Assembly: GCA_009697495.1 (NCBI GenBank)
Contig: SHUN01000152.1
Coordinates: 1-6,945, forward strand
DNA length: 6,945 nt
Source of the DNA: Bryobacterales bacterium
GTDB lineage: Bacteria > Acidobacteriota > Terriglobia > Bryobacterales > Bryobacteraceae
Reading direction: 5' to 3'
The translations under genes and the position numbers were made by a program. Positions 1-5,185 of this stretch are shown here, piece after piece. How positions within the stretch are numbered: position 1 is the first letter of the stretch; each line of letters begins with the position of its first letter. The notes under the pieces were generated by a model that worked only from the letters and a program-made list of their open reading frames with translations, was not told the DNA's origin and did no database searches.

Positions 1-855
1 TATCCCCGCCCGGTCATAATACTGCTGCGTGTTATGACTCACCCCCAACAAAATCTCATACTCATGCGCGACTCCCAAATCCCGCAAATGCACATGCAAC
101 TTCTCCGAATCCGGAAACGAAACGTCCTGCGTCCCGATCAACAGCCGGATCGCCAAATGCCCCAGCCGATTGAAATTCCGCCGCGCCAATGCAAACACAT
201 CGTCGGCTTCGGAATACCACTGCGCCAGCTTCGCCACCCACTTCTGCTGATCCGGCGTAACGCCCAAAAAGAAATACCCATCCAACCGGATCCGCCCATA
301 CGTTCCCGCAATCGCCAGCACCGACCCAAACATCTCCGGATATTTCAGCGCCAGTTTCAAGGACCCGTTTCCGCCCATCGACATCCCCTCAATCGCCCTC
401 CCAAACGGCGCAGCCTGCGTCCGGTACCGCGAATCAATCAGCGGAATCAACTCTTTGATGATCATCGTCTCCGCCATCACATTCTGCGGCGCCCAATCCC
501 GGTACTCCGACCGCTTCCCCCCATTGGGGATCACCATGATCGTCTGCGGCATCACGCCGGAAGCGATCGCCTTATCCAACAACGCCGCCTGCGCCACTCC
601 CTGCGACTCATGCCCGCCTGCCCCATGCAGCCAGTAGATCACCGGAAACCGCTTCCCCGGCGACGAAACATACTCCGGCGGTAAATAGATATTGAAGCCA
701 ACGTCGGTCTTCATCGCCGCGCTCGCGAACACATGATGCGTTACGCCACGCGGCGGATCCTTCGGCGGATTCACCCACGTAATGTCAAAAGCAAGCGGTT
801 CCCGCTGGGCAAACGCCGCCAACGAGAGTACAAATAGCATCAGAATAGCGCCCAT
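1..855 (-). CDS. Secreted esterase, alpha/beta-hydrolase of the esterase D / enterochelin-esterase-like group, C-terminus off the window
   Basis: Reading the minus strand from an ATG at 855-853 gives 285 codons without a stop, running off the left edge, so the protein is partial. Residues 1-17 (MGAILMLFVLSLAAFAQ) form a short signal peptide, so it probably acts in the periplasm or outside the cell. The hydrolase features occur in order: an oxyanion-type HG in WLHGAGG (75-81), the nucleophile elbow GMSMGG (157-162, Ser159), a likely acid Asp244 in GTQD, and a likely catalytic His274 in GVSHN. The family hydrolyses carboxylic esters; the substrate here cannot be read from sequence. A second in-frame ATG (codon 6, 840-838) would still leave a signal peptide. 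No clear Shine-Dalgarno precedes either start. It is divergent from the cytochrome gene. The coding strand is G-rich (many GCG, TTG, CGG codons), like the sulfatase and unlike the cytochrome. The fold call is firm; the substrate is unknown. Confidence 0.88.
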   Translation of the reverse strand, partial: MGAILMLFVLSLAAFAQREPLAFDITWVNPPKDPPRGVTHHVFASAAMKTDVGFNIYLPPEYVSSPGKRFPVIYWLHGAGGHESQGVAQAALLDKAIASGVMPQTIMVIPNGGKRSEYRDWAPQNVMAETMIIKELIPLIDSRYRTQAAPFGRAIEGMSMGGNGSLKLALKYPEMFGSVLAIAGTYGRIRLDGYFFLGVTPDQQKWVAKLAQWYSEADDVFALARRNFNRLGHLAIRLLIGTQDVSFPDSEKLHVHLRDLGVAHEYEILLGVSHNTQQYYDRAGI

Positions 856-925
856 TTGTAGATCTTGACACAGATGCAAGAAGACGCCAGCGCTAAAACG
901 TAAACCGCGGCGAAATCTGCATCCG

Positions 926-940
926 GCGCGGATTCCGCGC
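926..940. promoter_or_regulatory. Perfect 7-bp-arm dyad in the divergent intergenic region, operator candidate
   Basis: GCGCGGA, one central T, then TCCGCGC. With a one-base centre it would make a poor RNA hairpin, so a protein-binding dyad is more plausible than a terminator, and no gene ends here. It lies 71 bp upstream of the esterase start and 66 bp upstream of the cytochrome start. In GC-rich DNA a dyad this size can occur by chance. Confidence 0.3.
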
Positions 941-981
941 TCCGGTCATTTTCTCTGGAAATCCAAAACTCCAGTCGCCTG

Positions 982-996
982 ATAACAGGTTATACT
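982..996 (+). promoter_or_regulatory. -10-like box overlapped by a small dyad, upstream of the cytochrome c gene
   Basis: TATACT at 991-996 differs from TATAAT at one position and ends 9 bases before the ATG at 1006. The dyad ATAAC-AG-GTTAT (982-993) overlaps it, as an operator would. No convincing -35 element lies about 17 bp upstream, and there is no Shine-Dalgarno. If this box is used, the transcript would be leaderless or nearly so. This is based on motif inspection only. Confidence 0.3.
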
Positions 997-1005
997 TTCC
1001 TGCGG

Positions 1006-1779
1006 ATGACAATTCGTTTCCTTCTCCCGCTTGCTTACGCCGCCGCGCTGGCCGCTCAGCACAGCGACACTGCCCTAAAAAACCCTTTCCAATCCCCCGA
1101 CGACCGCGCCCGAGGCGGCGCTTTCTACCGTTCCCAATGCGCCAGTTGCCATGGCATCGATGGCAAAGGCGGCGCCAGCGGCCCCAATCTTTCCACCGGC
1201 AATTTCCGCCACGCTTCCAACGACGAAGGGGTATTCCGCGTCATCACCAAAGGCGTCGCCGGCACGGCCATGCCCGGCTTCTCCATGAACGGCCGCGAGA
1301 TCTGGCAAATCGTCTCGTTCATTCGCGGGTTGAGCGCCAGCCGCGCCGTCAACGTGACCGGCGACGCCACCGCCGGCCGGCAACTCTTCACCGCCAACGG
1401 CTGCATAAACTGCCATTGGCTCAACGGCGCCGGCGCGGCTCGCGGGCTCGATTTATCAGCCATCGCCACCCGCCTGACGCCCGCGGAAATGCATACCGCG
1501 CTCACCGACCCCAGCGCCGAAGTCGCCCCCGAGTACTGGACCTGGCAAGCTACCACCACGGACGGAAAAACACTCCGCGGCCAACGTTTCAACGAGGATA
1601 CATTTTCCCTCCAAATTCTCGATACCGCCGGCCTCCTCCGCTCTGTCATCAAAGCCGATCTCCGCGAGCAGTCGCTCGACCATCGCTCTCCCATGCCCTC
1701 CTTTCGAGACAAGCTAAACGAACAGCAATTGAACAACCTCGTCGCCTACCTCGCGACGCTGCAAGGAGCCGCCAAATGA
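1006..1779 (+). CDS. Secreted diheme cytochrome c, likely electron acceptor of the downstream PQQ dehydrogenase
   Basis: The 257-residue product begins with a short signal peptide (about 1-18, ending ALAAQ) and carries two heme c sites, CASCH (45-49) and CINCH (133-137). The first domain is a class I cytochrome c of about 75 residues, with Met89 in AMPGF as likely axial ligand. The second domain resembles the 'putative heme-binding domain' common in Planctomycetes, Verrucomicrobia and Acidobacteria: a DPS motif (168-170), a dGktlrG-type strand and a final MPSF (Met230 as likely ligand), followed by the terminal helix NLVAYLATL. It should sit in the periplasm and take electrons from the reduced quinoprotein encoded just downstream; that partnership is inferred from gene order. 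Codons are strongly C-ending. The start is the only one that gives a signal peptide. AAGGAG near its 3' end serves the next gene. Confidence 0.92.
   Translation: MTIRFLLPLAYAAALAAQHSDTALKNPFQSPDDRARGGAFYRSQCASCHGIDGKGGASGPNLSTGNFRHASNDEGVFRVITKGVAGTAMPGFSMNGREIWQIVSFIRGLSASRAVNVTGDATAGRQLFTANGCINCHWLNGAGAARGLDLSAIATRLTPAEMHTALTDPSAEVAPEYWTWQATTTDGKTLRGQRFNEDTFSLQILDTAGLLRSVIKADLREQSLDHRSPMPSFRDKLNEQQLNNLVAYLATLQGAAK
1763..1768 (+). promoter_or_regulatory. Strong Shine-Dalgarno AAGGAG at the end of the cytochrome gene
   Basis: AAGGAG lies 7 bases before an ATG at 1776-1778 that overlaps the cytochrome stop as ATGA. This is textbook geometry for translational coupling. That ATG is in frame with the quinoprotein gene, but 47 codons ahead of the signal-peptide Met at 1917. 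It is the best ribosome binding site I found in the window. Confidence 0.7.
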
Positions 1780-1920
1780 GATCAGGCACCCCTCTCCGCA
1801 ACGCCGCAGCACGGGCGCGGAACGCGAGTAGCCGCGAAACGAAGCCCGCCGGCTCCCTCCTCGCCGCACACAACGCCGACTGCCGCCCCGTAAAATCTGG
1901 GGCCGGGATCCGCCAAATGA
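1769..1920 (+). repeat. 141-bp segment bounded by an 11-bp direct repeat (CCGCCAAATGA)
   Basis: CCGCCAAATGA occurs at 1769-1779, where it contains the cytochrome stop and the ATGA overlap, and again at 1910-1920, where it contains the signal-peptide start of the quinoprotein. The copies are exactly 141 bp (47 codons) apart. Removing one copy and the intervening sequence would restore a compact arrangement: AAGGAG, 7 bases, then an ATGA overlap leading straight into the signal peptide. The segment has no stop in the dehydrogenase frame, encodes a basic, non-hydrophobic stretch, and contains a possible imperfect hairpin (CGCGG 1816-1820 with CCGCG 1832-1836). The repeat is a direct observation; insertion of a small element with target duplication is inference. 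Confidence 0.8.
1891..1896 (+). promoter_or_regulatory. -10-like TAAAAT inside the spacer, possible internal promoter for the quinoprotein gene
   Basis: TAAAAT differs from TATAAT at one position and ends 20 bases before the ATG at 1917. A weak GGGAT (1905-1909) lies 7 bases before that ATG. It is one of very few AT-rich hexamers in a GC-rich spacer. I see no convincing -35 box. It could give the dehydrogenase its own transcript beginning just upstream of the signal peptide. Confidence 0.25.
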
Positions 1921-3494
1921 AATTCGCCATTTTCCTCCTCGCCGCCGCCCTCTCCGCCCAGGACGCCAATTGGACCACCTATCACGGCAACTACTCGAGC
2001 ACCCACCACAGCGCGCTCACGCAAATCACCCCCGCCAACGCGAAAAACCTCGAACTGAAGTGGACCTTCCAAGCCCAGTCGCTCGAGAAGTTTGAGGCCA
2101 CGCCGCTCGTCGTCGATGGCGTCATGTACCTCACCGAAGCGCCAAACACGGTCGTGGCCCTCGACGCCGCCACCGGTCGCGAATTCTGGATCTACGAACA
2201 CAAAAACCCCGATGTCACTTACCCCTGCTGCGGCAAAATCAATCGCGGCCTCGCCATCCGCGAGAACACGCTGTACATGGGCACTCTCGATGGCAAGCTG
2301 ATCGCCATCGACGCCATCACCGGGCAACTCCGCTGGGAAAAGGTGGTAGTCGATTTCAAAGAAGGCTACGCGCTCACCCACGCGCCGTTAATTATCAAGG
2401 ACAAAGTCCTGATGGGAACTGCCGGCGGCGAACTCGGTATTCGCGGCTTCCTGGCCGCCTTCGACGCCAAGACCGGCAAAGAAATCTGGAAGTTCAAAAC
2501 CATCCCCGAGCCCGGCGAGCCTGGCCACGAAACGTGGCACAATGACGCCTGGAAGCACGGCGGCGGCCCCATCTGGCTCACCGGCTCCTACGACCCCGCG
2601 CTGAATTTAACCTACTGGGGCGTCGGCAACGCCGGCCCCGATTGGAACGCCAAAGTCCGCCCCGGCGACAACCTCTACACCAGTTCCGTGATTGCCCTCG
2701 ACGCCGACACCGGCAAGTTGAAATGGCACTTTCAGTTCACGCCGCACGACGAGTGGGATTGGGACTCCGTGCAGACGCCGGTGCTTGTTGATCGCGTGTG
2801 GCGGGGCCGTCCGCGCAAGCTGCTGCTTTGGGCCAATCGCAACGGCTTTTTCTATCTCATCGATCGCGCGACGGGCGAGTTCCTGCAAGGCACTCCGTTC
2901 GTCAAACTGGATTGGGCCACCGGCCTGGATGACAAAGGCCGCCCCGTCCGCGTAGCAGGCAAAGTACCGACCCCGCAAGGCACGGTGATCTACCCCGGCG
3001 TGCAGGGCGGCACCAACTGGTTCGCGCCCTCCTACAGCCCGAAGACCGATCTTTTTTACTTGAACGTCTGGGACGACTATTCAGGCACTTACTTCGCCTG
3101 GGATCAGGAGTACGAGCGAGGCAAATGGTACGCCGGCGGCGGCATCAAAGCCGACGTGCAATCCGTGCGCCGGGACCGTTTGGCGCGTCGCGATCCGAAG
3201 TCAGGCTATGGCGCGGTTCGCGCGTTAAATCCGTCGACGGGCGCCAAGGTTTGGGAGTACAAGATGACCGACGTGAGCGAGGGCGGCATCGTCACCACGG
3301 CGGCAAACGTCCTGTTTTCCGGCAACCGGGAAGGCCATTTTTTCGCGCTCGACGCGACGAACGGCAACCTGCTTTGGAACATTTATCTGGGCGGCCAGAC
3401 GGCGGCTTCGCCGATGACGTATCTGGTCAACGGGAAGCAGCGCGTGACGATCGCGGTTGGCCACACGCTCTATACGTTTGGGCTGCGGGAGTAG
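1917..3494 (+). CDS. Periplasmic PQQ-dependent alcohol dehydrogenase with a lanthanide-type D-x-D site
   Basis: From the ATG at 1917 the product has 525 residues with a signal peptide at 1-15 (ends ALSAQ). It is a quinoprotein beta-propeller with repeated tryptophan-docking motifs of A-x-D-x-x-T-G-x-x-x-W type, for example at 81-91, 130-140, 180-191, 260-270 and 478-487. Residues equivalent to methanol dehydrogenase are visible: vicinal Cys104-Cys105 in PCCGKINRG, Glu172 in GGELGIRG, Trp220 under PQQ, Asn238 in GVGNAGP, catalytic Asp281 and Arg308 in WANRNG. Asp283 gives D-W-D; Asp at this position marks lanthanide-dependent XoxF/PedH-type enzymes, where calcium enzymes have Ala or Ser. It should oxidise an alcohol; which one is unknown. 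There is no C-terminal heme domain, so the cytochrome encoded upstream is the likely electron acceptor. An alternative start at 1776, with a far better Shine-Dalgarno, would add 47 residues and bury the signal peptide, so I prefer 1917. Codon choice shifts from C-ending to G/T-ending in the second half. Confidence 0.9.
   Translation: MKFAIFLLAAALSAQDANWTTYHGNYSSTHHSALTQITPANAKNLELKWTFQAQSLEKFEATPLVVDGVMYLTEAPNTVVALDAATGREFWIYEHKNPDVTYPCCGKINRGLAIRENTLYMGTLDGKLIAIDAITGQLRWEKVVVDFKEGYALTHAPLIIKDKVLMGTAGGELGIRGFLAAFDAKTGKEIWKFKTIPEPGEPGHETWHNDAWKHGGGPIWLTGSYDPALNLTYWGVGNAGPDWNAKVRPGDNLYTSSVIALDADTGKLKWHFQFTPHDEWDWDSVQTPVLVDRVWRGRPRKLLLWANRNGFFYLIDRATGEFLQGTPFVKLDWATGLDDKGRPVRVAGKVPTPQGTVIYPGVQGGTNWFAPSYSPKTDLFYLNVWDDYSGTYFAWDQEYERGKWYAGGGIKADVQSVRRDRLARRDPKSGYGAVRALNPSTGAKVWEYKMTDVSEGGIVTTAANVLFSGNREGHFFALDATNGNLLWNIYLGGQTAASPMTYLVNGKQRVTIAVGHTLYTFGLRE
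3487..3491 (+). promoter_or_regulatory. Shine-Dalgarno GGGAG that fixes a GTG start
   Basis: GGGAG sits in the last codons of the dehydrogenase, 7 bases before GTG at 3499. This favours GTG 3499 over an upstream in-frame ATG at 3457, which lies inside the dehydrogenase gene and has no such site. Confidence 0.55.
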
Positions 3495-3498
3495 CGCA

Positions 3499-3726
3499 GT
3501 GCACCTGACGATCGAATTGGATCGCGAGGACGACGGACGATGGATAGCCGAAGCCGCCGAACTTCCTGGGGTAATGTGTTACGGCCAGACCCGCGACGAG
3601 GCAATCAGTAACACCGAGCGGCTTGCCATCGAAGTGATTGCCGACCGCATTGTTCACGGTGAACTCCCATCGTCTTCTCTCGCGGTTTCATTTGTGATTT
3701 CCGATGAGCAACTGGCCAGCTACTAA
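3499..3726 (+). CDS. HicB-like antitoxin, short form
   Basis: Starting at GTG 3499, the 75-residue protein matches the HicB / UPF0150 partial RNase-H fold: HLTIELDREDDGRWIAEA, then ELPGVMCYGQTRDEA (21-35) and a helix rich in Ala, Ile and Leu that ends in IADRIVHGE. HicB antitoxins neutralise the HicA mRNA interferase and often repress their own operon. This one is short and lacks an obvious C-terminal DNA-binding domain, so autorepression is uncertain. It starts 4 bases after the dehydrogenase stop and could be co-transcribed with it. Its last 23 bases overlap the start of a decayed hicA gene, the usual tight coupling seen with the order antitoxin then toxin. With the toxin broken, it appears to be an orphan. 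It could also be one of the many solitary HicB-like proteins of unknown role. Confidence 0.82.
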   Translation: MHLTIELDREDDGRWIAEAAELPGVMCYGQTRDEAISNTERLAIEVIADRIVHGELPSSSLAVSFVISDEQLASY

Positions 3727-3863
3727 GGCGCGGATCGCACAGGTTCCTTGTCCGGCCGAATTGGCCCGACTACGAGTTCGCGTTTCACGATCAAGCCGAG
3801 ATCGGCCCACGTATGATGGCGCGAATCGCCAAACACACCGGGCTCGAGCGGAACGACATCTGA
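3704..3863 (+). pseudogene. hicA-like toxin gene, broken by an internal deletion with frameshift
   Basis: An ATG at 3704 opens a HicA-like N-terminus (MSNWPATKA). In the +1 frame, from 3732 to the TGA at 3861-3863, 43 codons encode a well-preserved HicA C-terminus: GSHRFLVRPN, WPDYEFAFHD, QAEIGPRMMARIAKHTGLE, ending RNDI. It includes the GSH motif with the catalytic His. Missing are the first helix and the segment before GSH (L-x-x-x-G-W-x-x-x-R-Q type), roughly 17-19 codons by my memory of the family. The junction is near 3731/3732, and the lost length must be 3n+2 to explain the frame change. Left unrepaired, the first frame runs on as an arginine-rich nonsense tail to 3889, into the neighbouring convergent gene. 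HicA normally cleaves mRNA; this copy should be inactive unless the sequence contains an assembly error. Confidence 0.85.
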
Positions 3864-3869
3864 CTAAAG

Positions 3870-4844
3870 TTAAGGGACCTTCGGCTTAGCAGGCCCGCGG
3901 AACGAACGCTCCACCACGTCGTTAACATCGGTGGAAACGGCGTGATCGCGCCACAGCCAACGCATCATCTCCGGGATCATCGCCCCTCCCTGTTTCTGCC
4001 CGTGGCGGCCGATGCCCCAGGCGTAGTTCACGTCGTAGCCCTTGGCTGTCAGCGCCTTCATCAAGCGGACGTTTTGAAAAAACCAGTCGCGATTGGCGTT
4101 GTATTCGCCTCCGGGGCGCTGACCTCGGTTGTCGTTGCGCCCGTCAACCAGGAACACGCGAAGAGGCTTTTTTTCGGTGCTGGCGACCAGGTCGGCATAC
4201 TTGTGGCCGCCGCGTAGATCGACGAAGCTGCCGACGATGCTGAGCACTTTGCGGAACTGATCCGGACGGAACCAGGCGACTGTGAAACCGGCGATGGCGC
4301 CGGAGCTGGCACCCGCGACGCCGCGCTGCTCGGGGTCCTTGGAAATGTTGTATTCCTTGTGGATGACAGGCATCAGTTCGTCGACGATGACGCGCGGATA
4401 TTTGTCTTCGATGGTGTTGTATTCGGCGGGACGGTTGGTGGTGCGGTCGCCCCACTCTTTGGGTGAGGCCTCGGGTTGATCGGGGCGGCGGCCGGGACTG
4501 ATGAAGACGGCGATCATGACGGGAATCTCGCGGCGATAAATTAAATTGTCCATGACGTTTTGGACGCGGGCATCGCCTTCTGGCGCCATCATGGCGGGGC
4601 CGTCCTGCCACACCATGAGACTCGCCGGAATGGCCCGGTCATACTGCGCTGGCACGTAGACGGAGTAAGTGTGCGAGGTTCCCGGATAGGCTTCGCTGGG
4701 CAAATTGAATGGCCCCTTGATCACGCCTTTCGGCACGCCTTCCTGGGCGAGCGAATCGGGCCCCAGCTTGTAGTGCATGTCGGTGTTGACGGCTGGAGTT
4801 TGAGCGCCAAGCGCGATGGCGAGGGCGAAGAGTAGGACTTTCAT
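3870..4844 (-). CDS. Secreted esterase of the enterochelin-esterase-like (Fes) alpha/beta-hydrolase group
   Basis: From the ATG at 4844-4842 the product has 324 residues. A TTG one codon upstream is possible but less likely. Residues 1-14 ([14 protein letters not shown]) form a signal peptide. The segment [16 protein letters not shown] and the strand [11 protein letters not shown] are typical N-terminal elements of this group. The nucleophile elbow is GASSGA (178-183, Ser180). Likely partners are Asp234 in LVDGRND and His281 in GRHGQ. Family members hydrolyse carboxylic esters, but the substrate here is unknown. It differs from the esterase at the left edge in its elbow (GASSG versus GMSMG) and its N-terminal half, so it is not a recent duplicate. 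It is convergent with the hicA remnant, 6 bases apart, with no visible terminator between. A small coding segment ends 15 bases upstream on the same strand, so the two may form an operon. Confidence 0.88.
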   Translation of the reverse strand: MKVLLFALAIALGAQTPAVNTDMHYKLGPDSLAQEGVPKGVIKGPFNLPSEAYPGTSHTYSVYVPAQYDRAIPASLMVWQDGPAMMAPEGDARVQNVMDNLIYRREIPVMIAVFISPGRRPDQPEASPKEWGDRTTNRPAEYNTIEDKYPRVIVDELMPVIHKEYNISKDPEQRGVAGASSGAIAGFTVAWFRPDQFRKVLSIVGSFVDLRGGHKYADLVASTEKKPLRVFLVDGRNDNRGQRPGGEYNANRDWFFQNVRLMKALTAKGYDVNYAWGIGRHGQKQGGAMIPEMMRWLWRDHAVSTDVNDVVERSFRGPAKPKVP

Positions 4845-4859
4845 CAACGGGCAACGATA

Positions 4860-5177
4860 TCACAGTAGAGGGATGCGGTAGTCGGCGTCGGGCGCGGCGG
4901 TGAGGGCGCCATCGGCGGGGACATCAACGCCAGCGTAGTATTTTCCCGCGATTACGACGGGGACATGCGTGTCGAACAACGGCTTGCCGTCGGCGAGGCG
5001 GTAGACAGACCACCACTCGACATCCTCCAAACCGCGAGCGACAACGAAGAGTTCGTCATTCAGCGCGCGGCCGTCAACGCCCTCGACTTTTTTGGCGTGG
5101 ATGAGGAGGAGGAGAAGTGGGGGCGAAACGGGCACCCGCGGAAATGCCTGCAAAGTAGTGTCCAGCGGTAATAGCAT
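4860..5177 (-). CDS. Small hypothetical protein or gene remnant, upstream of the secreted esterase
   Basis: I do not recognise this family. From the ATG at 5177-5175 it would have 105 residues; an ATG at 5198 would add 7 and run into the sulfatase start. The last 75 or so residues look truly coding: GC-ending codons on this strand and a protein-like pattern (ALNDELFVVARGLEDVEWW, VYRLADGKPLFDTHVP, YYAGVDVPADG). The first 30 look less natural, with a leucine run encoded by a CTC repeat. It may be a truncated gene, or the true start may lie further in. No signal peptide or membrane segment is convincing. It ends 15 bases before the esterase start on the same strand. Its nominal start is only 8 bases from the divergent sulfatase start, which leaves no room for two separate promoters and argues for a remnant or a later start. 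Confidence 0.5.
   Translation of the reverse strand: MLLPLDTTLQAFPRVPVSPPLLLLLIHAKKVEGVDGRALNDELFVVARGLEDVEWWSVYRLADGKPLFDTHVPVVIAGKYYAGVDVPADGALTAAPDADYRIPLL
5169..5174 (+). promoter_or_regulatory. -10-like TAATAG just upstream of the sulfatase
   Basis: TAATAG ends 11 bases before the ATG at 5186, the same short spacing seen at the cytochrome gene. No -35 box or strong Shine-Dalgarno is visible. The call is weak and rests mainly on the similar arrangement elsewhere in the window. Confidence 0.2.
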
Positions 5178-5185
5178 ATGAGAAC

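Noticed and set aside
34..684. Long open frame on the plus strand across the left part of the window
   Set aside because: Its translation is rich in Pro, Arg and Gln with no protein-like pattern. It is the antisense shadow of the esterase on the minus strand, which has a signal peptide and catalytic motifs.
1..855. Left esterase as S-formylglutathione hydrolase in a methanol pathway with the quinoprotein
   Set aside because: It shares the esterase D fold, but it has a signal peptide and so would not meet cytoplasmic S-formylglutathione. Nothing else in the window belongs to formaldehyde oxidation.
1137..1775. Upstream extension of the quinoprotein reading frame through the cytochrome gene
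   Set aside because: The extension is Arg/His-rich out-of-frame translation of the cytochrome; the open frame is a by-product of high GC.
2640..3240. Replication origin at the GC-skew change
   Set aside because: A change from C-rich to G-rich is origin-like, but I saw no TTATCCACA-type DnaA boxes, AT-rich unwinding region or dnaA/dnaN genes, and the site is inside a coding gene.
3704..3889. A 61-residue ORF overlapping the antitoxin end, as an intact new small gene
   Set aside because: Its first 9-10 residues match HicA, but the rest is the wrong frame of a clearly conserved HicA C-terminus, so it is a frameshifted pseudogene product.
3864..3900. Terminator between the convergent hicA remnant and esterase
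   Set aside because: Only 6 bases separate the two, and the nearby pairing (TAAG with CTTA) is too weak, without a T-run on either strand.
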